From Glebionis coronaria (Eukaryota > Streptophyta > Magnoliopsida > Asterales > Asteraceae): a DNA stretch of 64,000 bases. Made by a program: the position numbers and the translations under genes. Position 1 is the stretch's first letter. Each line of letters opens with the position of its first letter. Shown here in pieces: positions 47,060 through 56,629 of the stretch. The stretch is taken from the NCBI GenBank assembly GCA_025667525.1, contig CM046878.1:82108196-82172195 (forward strand). The letters run 5' to 3'. The notes beneath the pieces were generated by a model. The model was not told the DNA's origin. It ran no database searches and worked only from the letters and a program-made list of their open reading frames with translations.

Positions 47060-50000
47060 ATGGCTGCCCTGGTATACCGACCTGCTCACAATAAGGTCAC
47101 TTATCTAGGAGATGGTCCACACCATGATGATTTCACTGACATTCTGGAATTCATTGAGGCTTCTAACCTCAGGTATGCTTTTACTGTGTGCCCTATTGTA
47201 TATGATAGTGTCATTCGTCAGTTTTGGGCTTCTGCTCGTCTTGTGGCTGTGGTTGGTCGTCCACGTGAACTCCATGCTACCATAGATGGACGTCCATACG
47301 TGGTTACTGAAGCTTCCATTCGAAGTTCACTTCATCTTCAAGATGAAGGGGGTGTTTTTTCCATCCTCAATGCAGAGGTTTTAGAGGGGATGGCTGCTAT
47401 TGGGTATAATCATGGGGGGAAGTTTAACTTCCAAAAGAATCGGTTTTCCCCCCAATGGAAGCTTCTAGTGCACTTTTTGATACATTGTTTAAGCCCCAAG
47501 TCTGGGAGTTGGGATGCTTTTCCTACTGCTTTGGCTACTGGTCTAATATGCATAGCATAGGGTAGGGTATTTAATTTCTCTCGTTATTTATTTGATGGGA
47601 TGGTTAGCAATCTGTCTAGTGCTGGTTCTAGGAAGAAATTTCTGATGTATCCTAGGTTTTTACAACAGATACTTGTTTGTCTACCTCGTGATAGGGCGGA
47701 GCATGAGCCTTCTAAGCTTACTGCTAAAGTATACTATAACATGTCTCATAGGTTTAGCGGGGAGTGGAGGCCCCTTACTGATGCCATGTTAGGCCTTGCT
47801 CAGGGTCCTTCTGATGTTGTTCCTCCAGTTGATCAAGCCGAGGAGGAACCTCAATTAGGTGATGACCCAATGGAGGAGGAGCATCCTGCTGGTGGTGCTT
47901 CTAATGTTGTTGAGGAAGAGCCGGTTGAGGAGGTGGTGGTTGAAAGGCCATCCACTTCCAAGGCTGCTCCTTCTTCGATACCACATTCGTCTCCATTTGT
48001 GGATACTCCCCCTCCTAGTCCTACTCTACACTCTTTTGATAAGCCTTATGGTGCTGGTACTCATAATGGTGACCCATTTATTGCTTCTGGTTCCAATGAA
48101 GCCTTCCCAGACCCAAGTCCTCTTGGTGGGAAAGCGGAGGAGCCTATTACACTTACTTCTTTACTTGATCTCATGCACAGGTACCATGCACGGATTCTTT
48201 CCTTAGAAGCAGATTTGAATCAACACCGTAAGCTTACTCGGGAATTTGTTTTTCCCATGGATGATCGGATTAAAGCCTTGGAGACTCAGCAGAGGCGTAG
48301 GAAGAAGCATGTGGTTCAATCTGATTCTGATGAGGCGGTTGAGGATCGTGTTGAGGATGGTTTGAATTTGTTGGCAAATGCTGCCTTTGCTGATAAGTTG
48401 TACGTTGATCTGCCGATTCCTCCTACTTCCTCCAGCATTCCTTCTCCTGCTGTTGTCCCTACACCAAAGGAGGATGTTGCTGGTCCTACTGCTGGTTCCA
48501 CTGCTGGTCCATCTCATGATCCAAAGGGGAAGATCCCCATGACTGATGCTCCCTCACCACCTCGCAAGCGTACATGCAGACAACTTGAGGAGGATAGGTT
48601 GGATGAGGAGGCTGCTCAAAGGATGCAAGCAGAAATTGATCAAGCTGCTCGGGCTGAGGAGGAAGCGCTTCAGCAGCAGCGACGTGAACAGGTGCAGCAT
48701 GATGCTATGCATTGGAATGATAGCGATTGGATGCGGGTGTTGACTATTCTTACCACGGATTATTCCCAGTTTACTGATCTTTTGGGTTCGGATGTGAATG
48801 AGCATAACTGTATTCCTCGAGCCATGGTGTTAATGCGCAAGCAGCAGTTGGCGCTTGCTGCACAACTTTGTGAGAAGCGTAAGAACAGGCCTTTGTCGAA
48901 AGCTGAGGAGCGAAAGCAGATGCAGCGGTATGTGAAGTTTCAGTCGGGTGCCTATTTCACTACTGGTTGGACATGGGAACGGGTTAGGGCATTGACTTTT
49001 GATGAGCTTAAGGCGCTCTATGAACGTACGATCAAGCATCAGAGCACCCCACTTCTGGAGCGATTCATCTATCGTCTTCCTCCACGTGTGGTGCCTACTA
49101 CTCAGCCTGCTGTTGCTACTGGTTCTACATCTGATGCTACTCTTGGTTCTGCTACTATTCCATCGGTTGTTGATGCTTCTACAGTTGGTATCACCCCTAC
49201 TCCTTCGGTTGCTCCTCCTGTTACATCTCTAGATCCTACTACCACCACCACCACCTATGCTACCACTACCACCACCACTGCTACACCTGCTATGGCATCA
49301 CCATCACCACCCGTGTCTGGTCCTCAACCTATTCCTTCTTCTGGTGCAGCTCTTGTTGATCCTTTGGATGGGCAAACTATTGATTCTACTTCTACTGGTC
49401 CCACTCCTGCTGCTCAGGTAAAGGTAAAGGTTGAACCCTCACCTAGTTCTCCCAACCCTCGCCGTTCCATTCGCAAGCAATTGGCTAGGCGTGCTAGACG
49501 TGGCAAGGTTGTTCCCTGTGAGAAGCGTGCTCCCGAAAATATTATTGATGCAGCTTCTGATAGTGACTCCGATTTGCCATTGGGTAATAGATATATTACA
49601 GGTCGGACGGTTACGCCTTCAACGACTCTACCTGGTACTGTCTCTCATAGGATTACTCTTAGCGATGGTTCTGTTCGGTTTGCTTCGGGTCTGCAAGGTA
49701 TTTTGTCCTGGGCGGATCGTAAAGATCTTATGGCTTTATATGGGTTTGTGGATGCTGGCATGCCTGTTCATCCTAATGATGTGCCTTCCTGGCCTGGTCT
49801 GCGAGTATGGGCTGATTTGAAGATGATGCTTGATGCCCCTCCCCATGCTCCTGTTTCTGGTGTCTGGAAGGATCAGCCACAATGGGTTATTCAGCGATGG
49901 AAGTTATATGCGGGCTATGGTGTGCATGTGTTAGAGTTGGAGTCTGGTCTTATGGTGTTCATGCTCACAGACTTGGATTATCCGTTGACGATTGCTTCGA

Positions 50001-50134
50001 TGGAGGCTATGCTTGCTTGTCACTTGCAGATTTCTAATGCCCCTTCCGGGAATGAGTCTTCTATGGCAACTACACTGGTGGAAGGGATCCAAGCTCGTTT
50101 GCAAGCTGATAAGGTAGCTGCTTCTGGTCTGTGA
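47060..50134 (+). pseudogene. Extra post-pol ORF of element D (env-like position, unknown function)
   Basis: One frame of 1025 codons interrupted by a single TAG (47558-47560). N-terminal block, residues about 20-200: FTDILEFIEASNLRYAFTV, PIVYDSVIRQFW, FSPQWKLLVHFLIHCLS and KFLMYPRFLQ. A Pro/Ser/acidic middle follows, with a short coiled-coil-like helix (ARILSLEADLNQHRK). A charged helical section lies at about 495-560, then a Thr/Pro-rich tract and a C-terminal block (FASGLQGILSWADRKDLMAL, VIQRWKLYAGYGVHVLEL, LMVFMLTDLDYPL). N- and C-terminal blocks both match the ORF of element E, so it is a real family ORF. No signal peptide or clear membrane segment is seen, so 'envelope' is not supported by sequence. 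From memory, similar proteins are annotated as hypothetical in Asteraceae. No function can be assigned. Confidence 0.8.
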
Positions 50135-50242
50135 TATGGTTGGTTTGTAAGTTTTTGTGTTTTGTGTTTTTGATCATTTGTTAATACTGTAATTCTTTTC
50201 ACCAATATGTATAGTGATTGGTGACTTTCATTCATTATAGTT

Positions 50243-50270
50243 AAAAAAAAAAAAAAAATAAAAAAAAAAA
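50243..50270 (+). repeat. A-rich tract after the extra ORF
   Basis: 27 A residues with one T, 109 bases after the stop of the extra ORF. It could be a simple repeat or a fossil poly(A) tail. Confidence 0.7.
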
Positions 50271-50424
50271 TATACTTTTTATATAATATCTGCTTATACT
50301 TTAAACACATCATGGCTTTTACACTTGTGAATACACTACCATCTGCTGATTCAAACTTTGGGTTCCTGTTGTTGATTCATACTTGTGCTGGTTACTGGTT
50401 TCATCTGGTGTTGGACTTGGTCCT

Positions 50425-50930
50425 CACAACAAATGGTCCTCAACTCACCATGTCTAACCGACAAGAAAGAGTTGATTCACCTTGAGGGTACGGCTCCTGG
50501 TGTGATTCTCAAATCCGTTGATGGTTGCCAGGTTACCCAAAACTAGATGGTTTTCACTTGCCATGGTCCTAGACTGAAAAGTGGCTAATCCAAGGGGGTA
50601 CGACTCTTGGTAAAGATTTTATCAAATCCGTTGATAGCTGTAATAGCTTGCTTAAAGCTATAGGGTTTTCAACTCACCGATGCTTCATTGCTAAGAGTTG
50701 GCGAGTCTAGAAGGGTACGGCTTCTGGTAAAGACACATCAAATCCGTTGACGGCTGTGATGGTTTGCCTAAAATCATCAGGGTACTCCCACTCACCATTG
50801 ATTCATGTTCTAAGAGTTGGGTTGGGTTCTGGTCTCCCAGGGTGATGTGTATTCCACCAGAAAGATTGGCTAGCCCAAGAGCGAGCAGCTACTTGGTAAA
50901 GGCTCATCAAATCTGCTCATGTTGCTGTAA
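50425..50930 (+). repeat. Tandem repeats upstream of the 3' LTR of element D
   Basis: Units share TCAAATCCGTTGAYGGCTG, GGTACGGCTYCTGGTAAAG and ACTCACC...CTAAGAGTTGG. Spacing is about 120-140 bases and copies are diverged. Confidence 0.75.
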
Positions 50931-51106
50931 AGATTCAACACGATGCTGATTTGTTTCAAGCTTTAGAGAAGCTTCTAGTGTTCCTTGTGGCGGCGGTTCT
51001 TATGTTTTTTATTTTGCTGATGCTGCTGTTTCTTTTGCTGTTTCAATCCTCAAGCTTTATTGGACGTTTTACCAGGAAACTTGAACTCAACAGGTCAAAT
51101 TCAAGT

Positions 51107-51118
51107 TTAGGGGAGGAT
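51107..51118 (+). other. Polypurine tract of element D
   Basis: TTAGGGGAGGAT directly before the 3' LTR start TGTTAGGACC; the same tract precedes the LTR of element E. Confidence 0.9.
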
Positions 51119-51583
51119 TGTTAGGACCATTGGAATAGTTAATTGTAATAGGTAGACTAGGAGGTATGTAGTTCCTCCTGGTCCTAGTAGTAGTAGGAGC
51201 AAGTCGTGCTCCTGGTCCTAGTTAAAGTCAAACTTTATTATTTACTTATTATTCTGTTTGGATATGCATGAGATATGTTAGGAAAGGATATGCATATCAG
51301 TTTTACACGTTTTGTTTAATGATGTATTAGGGTTTCCTTGTAGTATAAAAGGAACCTTAGGCAGAAGGGTTACACACACCTTCATAAAACGTAATTCTAG
51401 TCATTATCAATATTAGAAATCCTTAGAAAGGATCAAGTCTTTATAGTTATTCTGTTCTTCTTTAGAGTATTTGTATTCCGCACTTATATTGTGTATAGAG
51501 TCTCTCTGTGAATAGACTTGTGATTACAGAAGTCGTTCACCGTTCCTGACAGGCTGCAAGATCCACATCTAGTGGACCCAATA
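51119..51583 (+). repeat. 3' LTR of element D
   Basis: 465 bp, about seven substitutions from 39535-39999. It is followed by the duplication GTACC at 51584-51588, after which solo LTR H resumes. Confidence 0.93.
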
Positions 51584-52023
51584 GTACCAAATTCAAAGAT
51601 CAAAACAACCAAACACACCCTTTGTGTTTGTGTGTGGCCGACAGCAAGAAGAATAAGGGAGAAGGGTTTCTTGATTTTTGATTAACCTAAAATAATGAGA
51701 AGGTTTTACCTGTGTTTTGTTTATTATGGGTTGTGGGCCAAAAGCCCATCTTTCTCTTTTCTTCTTGCTTAGCCGCGGCACATGGGGCCCATAAGGGAAC
51801 CCGACGTTTTTAAAAGTTAAATATTATGTCATGTACGTTCGTGATTTAATTATAGTGAATTTGGTAATCGTGATCATGTCACATTTATAATATATATGAA
51901 TGTTCGTTATTTAATGTCGTGACACATGTATTAATATTATAAATGGAAAGTTTTATTTTAATCGTGTTTTCATGAGTTACTGTTCACGTGTACTGTTCAT
52001 AAAATTTTAAAGCGGGTTTTACA

Positions 52024-52073
52024 TAATCAATCACATCGTAATCACAGCAATCACGTCATAATCACAGCTAACA
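52024..52073 (-). repeat. 5' LTR of element C, second part
   Basis: The remainder of the LTR (AATCACATCGTAATC... to AGCTAACA), starting with the right duplication TAATC of solo LTR H (52024-52028), followed by the outer target duplication GTACT. Confidence 0.88.
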
Positions 52074-52078
52074 GTACT
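52074..52078. repeat. Target site duplication of element C, right copy
   Basis: GTACT, matching 23123-23127. Confidence 0.85.
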
Positions 52079-52385
52079 GAACTCGCAAAATTCAAAAAGA
52101 AAAATAAAAAGCAAATGACACAGAAAAGTATTTAACTTAAGAGTCATTTTCAATTAAAATATTGTATTTTATTTTTTGTATAAAAGCATTCGACTTATCT
52201 ACTTGATCAATTTAAACATTTTCGTTAAATATTTAACAAACACTAATTAAATTTTTAACATTTCAATCCGTCACTACGAACACTATCAATCATGGTCTCC
52301 AGAAATATATACTCCTTATTATGAGGCAAATTGTATCCTTTATCTTTGTTTTTTTATTCGTCTGTTCCACTTCTTTTTCATAAGT
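52079..52385. other. Host sequence right of element C
   Basis: A/T-rich, no gene recognised. This was contiguous with 23122 before element C inserted. Confidence 0.45.
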
Positions 52386-52396
52386 TCTGGGATATA
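52386..52396. repeat. Target site duplication of foldback element, left
   Basis: TCTGGGATATA, repeated at 53402-53412. Confidence 0.85.
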
Positions 52397-53401
52397 GAGC
52401 AAGTGCAAAAATCATCCTTGTGGGTTGTCAAAATTTGAATTACATCCTTCGTTAATATTCCGCGCAACATACATCCTTGTGGTTGTAAAATGGTACATCA
52501 TACATCACTGAGGACGGATGATGCAAATAATGTTCCGATAAGGTTTAAAACTGTTTATTATCTAGAGGGCGTTTTAGTCTTTTTACAGCCCAGAGATGAT
52601 TTTTGCACTTCTCTTTTCACAAAAAAAAATTTAAAAAAGTTTTGTTGAAAAAAAAATTCAATAATTATTTTTTTTTCAAAATTTTTCAGAAAATTTTTTT
52701 TTTCCAGAAAGTTTCGAAAAATGTTTTTTTTTCCAAAAAGTTTTAAGATTAAGTGTTTTAAGATTTACTTTTTTTGGAAAAATAACATTTTCGAAAAAAG
52801 GTTTTTTCGTAAAAGAATTTTGAGAAACGTTTTTTCAAAAAAAATTAAGAATTTTTGTTTTAAATGTTACTTTTCTTTGAGAAAAACACGTTTCGAATTT
52901 TTCTGAGAAAAAAACATTTCCAAAAAGTTTTTTTGAATTTTTTTGCCAAAAAAAACATTTTTCAGAAACTTTTTTGAAAAAAAACAATTTTTGAAATTTA
53001 GAAAAAAGAACTTTTTCCAAAAGTAAATATTTATTTTTTGAAATTTCTTGAAAAAAGTTTTTCGGAAATGGTTTTTCAGAAAAAACTTATATTTTGAAAC
53101 AAAAATTCTTAAATTTTTTTTGGGAAAATCCATTTTTCGAATTTTCCAAAAGAAAACTTTTTTCAAATTTTTTTTTTTTGAAAAAGTTGAGTGCAAAAAT
53201 TATCTCTGGGCTATAAAAAGACTAAAACACCTCTAACATAACAAACAATTTTAACCCTTAATGAAAACTATTTGCACCATATGTCCTCATGGATGTATAG
53301 TGTACTATTTTACAACCACAAGGATGTATGTTGCGCGAAGTATTAACGAGGAATGTAATTCAAACTTTTGACAAACCACAAGGATGATTTTTGCACTTTA
53401 C
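52397..53401. mobile_element. Foldback element, Mutator-like (non-autonomous)
   Basis: 1005 bp with long inverted arms (52397-52611 and 53190-53401, about 213 bases each) around an A/T-rich centre. It is flanked by the 11-base direct repeat TCTGGGATATA at 52386-52396 and 53402-53412, a length expected of Mutator-type transposases. Arms start AGTGCAAAAATCATCC and end GATGATTTTTGCACT. The centre (about 52620-53185) is made of TTTTTCGAAAAA-like self-complementary runs, so all six frames give long but meaningless ORFs. No transposase. Confidence 0.82.
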
Positions 53402-53412
53402 TCTGGGATATA
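53402..53412. repeat. Target site duplication of foldback element, right
   Basis: TCTGGGATATA, matching 52386-52396. Confidence 0.85.
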
Positions 53413-53512
53413 TGAACTGATATTTCAAATGAATGGTATGTTCTTTCTCCTTATTGCCGTGTAACCCTTTTTTAATATTTTACAATCATGTTGTCAATAT
53501 TTGATTCTTTGA

Positions 53513-54110
53513 TGTTTCAGTTATTATAAAATATAAGCACAATCAAACACACTGTAATAACAGAAAAAATGATTTATTCCCAAACGCTAAAACATGATAA
53601 ATAAAGATATAGCACAAATCAATCACCCAACCAACCACCCCTTGGTGAATTTATTGATAATCAAAGTACAAAGACCTAAAGATAAAGATTAGTCCTCAAA
53701 CGAATGTTAATCGAATGATTACAATAGAAAAGATTGAGATCGTCCCAACTAGGTTGATCTGATCTCTCACACATATAATAATCACTCAAACACACAAGAT
53801 AAAATAACAAGATGAAAAACCTCCCAATATTGTCACAAATGGCTAGAGAGAGAGCAAACACACTAAAGTGTGTGTAAAGATAATAAGAATGCTAACCCTA
53901 GCTCTGTGTGAGCTAGGGTAATATATACGAGGCCAGCAACGGTCACAAGAGCCCATCAACAAAGCAATAGCCCAACATCCATAAGAAGCTCATCAAGAGT
54001 CCATAAAAAGAAATCAGAGTTGACATAAATAGTCCTCCATCTTTGTACCTGGTGACACAAGAGGAACAAACAAGCAAATACAATAAACTTGGAAGATTGC
54101 AAAGTTAACA
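53513..54110 (-). repeat. Probable 3' LTR of element F
   Basis: On the - strand it contains CGTATATATTACC (TATA-like, about 53919-53931) directly followed by a perfect 10-bp hairpin (53895-53904 with 53910-53919, loop of five). The TGTT...AACA ends are complementary. Confidence 0.6.
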
Positions 54111-54208
54111 CCCTTCCTCAATCTTAACAAGAAACATATAAAATTACTTCCCAAACATGTTCACAAGCCTTAGTTTCTTACAAAGTTTCAGGTGATGTAG
54201 AACTCAAT

Positions 54209-55315
54209 GGGCCTTGGTAAACATGTCAACAGTTTGATCTGCTGATGCAACCTTGATAATGTTTATAACTCCATCTTAAACCTTTTCCATGCTTAGATGT
54301 TCATCCACCTCAAAGTGTTTTGTTCTTTCATGGAACACATGGTTAGCAGCAATCTGGATTGCATAGCTGCTATCACTAAACAAGTTAACAAGAAACAAGT
54401 TCTTGATTCTGAGATCACTCAAAAGGTTGGTGATCCATATCACCTCACAAGTATCACTAGCCATACATCTGTATTTAGCCTCAGCAGAGGAACTGGATAT
54501 AGTGGGTTGCTTCTTGCTCTTCCAAGAGACAAGAGACCTTCCCAAAACGCACAATACACATAAATAGATTTTCTAGTCTTAAGGCACTTAGCCCAGTCAG
54601 CATCAGTGAAACAAGAAACCTTCAATGCGGTATCCTTATAAAACTGAATACATGTTCCAGGTGAGTTTTTAAGATATCTGATAACTCTTAGTGCAATCTT
54701 AAGATAATACTGTAAAGGGGCATGCATATGTTGGCTAAGACAATGAACAACAGAAGAGATATTTGGTCTAGTGTGGGTAAGATAAATAAGTCATACTAAA
54801 ATTATTTGATATTCAAAGATGTTGTTAAGAAACATATCATTCTCACTCTCATCAACAGCAAGCACACAGTTCTCAGGCAAAGGTGTGGCTGCTGGTTTAG
54901 CAGCCAACGGACCAAATGCATGAATGAGTTCTACGCAGTATTTTCTTTGAGTCATGCATATACCATTACTATTTTCAAGAATTTCAATACCCATAAAATT
55001 TGTCATAACCCCATGGTCCTTTATCATTAATTTAGTTTTAAGAAAGCTCTTGAAACTTTCAATTTCCTTAATACAGTTACCAGTGATGATAAAATCATCA
55101 ACATAAACCAGAAGAGCAACAAACATGTTTCCAGTTTGCTTAATGTAGAGATAGTAATCAAATTTGCTTTGGACAAAGCCATGCTCAACTAAAACAGTGG
55201 TTAACTTGGCATTCCACTATCTTGGGGCTTACTTAAGACCATAGAGAGCCTTGTCGAGCTTACATACCTTGTTTTTTTCATTACAATTAAAGCCCAAAGG
55301 TGACGTCATATAGAT
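54209..55315 (-). pseudogene. RT and RNase H fragment of element F
   Basis: RT active site YVDD is at 55105-55094, followed by KLMIKDHGVMTNFMGIEIL and QRKYCVELIHAFGPL. Upstream, toward 55315, is a damaged LDKALYGLK-like stretch. RNase H residues include FTDADWAKCLKTRKS, SLVSWKSKKQPTISSSSAEA and ERTKHFEVDEHL. It ends near 54209 (VDMFTKAH stop). Stops and frame changes occur near 54791, 54554-54440 and 54276, so it is non-functional. The lineage is not resolved. Confidence 0.85.
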
Positions 55316-55820
55316 TGTTGATCCCTTTAGTTGGATCTATATTCTGCTAAGAATTAGTATAGTAGTTTGTAATCAAACTAAAACACTTTGAGAACTCTTA
55401 CTCAACTAAATAAGTTATGCGGAATCTAACTTATAAAGCACAGAAGAACGGAATTACTTTGAACTATTTGATTCTCTTATTAATCGACTTGAATGAGCTA
55501 CATAATGTCATCGTACCTATGTTCCTTTTATAGAGTAAGGAACCCTAGAATCTATTAGAATATTCTATAAAGATAATTGTATCATACACGATATATTATC
55601 AATATTCTAACTATTAAGTATACCACAGAAGATATACTTTAACTATAACTATGACATATCTTATACAAAGATATATTCGTCCTAATCAATATAGTAGTAC
55701 TTGTACTTAACACTAACAGTACTTGCTATGTACCGCGTAAACACTAACGGTACTTGCCAACACTAACAGTACTTGCACCTACACTAACAGTACTTGGTAC
55801 TTTACAAATAATTCCCAACA
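55316..55820 (-). repeat. 3' LTR of element E
   Basis: 505 bp, on the - strand TGTTGGGAAT to GGGATCAACA. 55690-55800 holds about five short repeats around ACACTAACAGTACTTGC. A TATA-like signal lies near 55530 (CTCTATAAAAGG on the - strand). Confidence 0.85.
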
Positions 55821-55834
55821 ATCCTCCCCTAAAC
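55821..55834 (-). other. Polypurine tract of element E
   Basis: GTTTAGGGGAGGAT on the - strand, directly before the LTR; nearly the same as in element D. Confidence 0.9.
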
Positions 55835-56629
55835 AAGAATGACAACTTGTTTTCTTCTTGTTTCTCTTTGTATTGAATGTATTAGAATACATGTCTTCAG
55901 TCTTCTCTTCAAACTGGGACTGAACTTGGTAATTTGTACTTGTATCCAACTGAATGTAGCCAAACACTTCTATGCAGATCTTCTTCTGATAAGATAACCT
56001 TCAAGTCTCATGAATATCATATTTGTTTTCAAATTATGATCTTCTTGTGTCTTACGAACATTTATTTTGTTCTATAGCAACAATAATTGTCTTCTTGAGT
56101 TAAATCTGTGAACTCTTGATCAAAAATCTTCTTTCTTAATTTGATGAGACAAAACCTTCTCAGTATTCTTTTCTTTGAAACTAATACTCCTTTGCTTGCA
56201 TCTTCATACCTGAAATAAAACAGTTAACAACAAAAAAAACCAATCTGTATTGGCTTCATGATTTTTAGCAAACCATCGGCTATCAATGGATTTGATTTAT
56301 TTTTTACCAGTTAGCCGTACACTCTGGAATAGCCAATACTTCATTCACAAAGAATAAGGTGTACTGATAACCTTACAACTTTTGGTAAATTGTCAACCAT
56401 TAATGGATTTGATAATGTCTTTACCTAGTACCGTTTGTCTAGGACTAGCCAACTCTTCGTCTCGAAACATGGTGAGTTAGAACCATATAGTTTTTAGCAA
56501 ACTACCAGCTGTCAACGGATTTGAGAAGTATTTACCACAAACCGTTTGCTTATGGACTAGCCAGTTCTTATGTGTATTAGACATGGTGATCTAAGAACCA
56601 TTTGTGAAGTGTGATTGTAAATCAAACAC
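55835..56629 (-). other. 3' non-coding region of element E with tandem repeats
   Basis: 56250-56600 has about three diverged repeats containing TCAAATCCGTTGACAGCTGG- and GGTACTAGGTAAAG-like phrases, matching the repeat block of element D in kind and position. 55835-56220 shows no gene. Confidence 0.7.

Larger units (their letters stand above)
50135..51106 (+). other. 3' non-coding region of element D with tandem repeats
   Basis: After the extra ORF comes an A-rich tract (50243-50270), then about four diverged repeats of roughly 120-130 bases (50425-50930) built around CTCACCATG, GGGTACGGCTCCTGGT and TCAAATCCGTTGA. Related repeats occupy the same place in element E. No gene. Confidence 0.75.
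39535..51583 (+). mobile_element. Sirevirus-like Ty1/copia element D
   Basis: 12,049 bp with 465-bp LTRs (39535-39999 and 51119-51583, about 7 differences), duplication GTACC (39530-39534 and 51584-51588), tRNA-Met primer site, large gag, broken pol, and a 3-kb extra ORF between pol and the 3' LTR. The Sirevirus assignment rests on the large gag with a coiled coil and two zinc knuckles, purine tracts repeated just after pol, the post-pol ORF and the AAGTTTAGGGGAGGAT polypurine tract. LTR ends are TG...TA rather than TG...CA. Confidence 0.92.
37332..52023 (-). mobile_element. Solo gypsy-type LTR H, split by element D
   Basis: Sequence 37332-39534 plus 51589-52023 (about 2638 bp in total) begins TGTAACACCCC and ends GGGTTTTACA. 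It is flanked by TAATA/TAATC in the 5' LTR of element C. Read on the - strand it starts TGTAAAACCCG and ends GGGGTGTTACA, similar in style to the ends of G. No internal gag-pol and a single copy mean a solo LTR, formed by recombination between two LTRs. A G+C-rich block at 38935-39360 is typical of a transcribed LTR region. Confidence 0.75.
23128..52073 (-). mobile_element. Ty1/copia element C, interrupted by G, H and D
   Basis: Element on the - strand. The 3' LTR is 23128-23292, RNase H to protease lie at 23287-26700, gag at 27007-27737 and 36765-36900, the primer site at 37199-37211, and the split 5' LTR at 37212-37331 plus 52029-52073. Flanking GTACT duplications are present. The two LTRs differ at about 8 of 165 positions, the oldest insertion dated in this window. 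Short LTRs and RNase H wording suggest the Ale/Retrofit lineage (moderate confidence). Pol has several nonsense codons, so the copy is dead. Confidence 0.9.
53513..55315 (-). mobile_element. Copia element F, 3' part (interrupted by element E)
   Basis: On the - strand: an RT/RNase H fragment (54209-55315), a purine tract (54111-54123) and a probable 3' LTR (53513-54110, about 598 bp, TGTTAACTTTG to CTGAAACA). The RT coding region is cut at 55315 by the LTR of element E; the rest of F must lie beyond the right edge. The LTR borders rest on TG/CA ends and the purine tract only, because the second LTR is not in the window. Confidence 0.75.

Noticed and set aside
47060..50134. Calling the extra ORF an envelope gene
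   Set aside because: Only the position is env-like; no signal peptide, convincing transmembrane helix or fusion-type segment is visible.
52721..53236. Several 60-109-codon ORFs on both strands
   Set aside because: They read through the A/T self-complementary centre of the foldback element and are Phe/Lys low-complexity strings.
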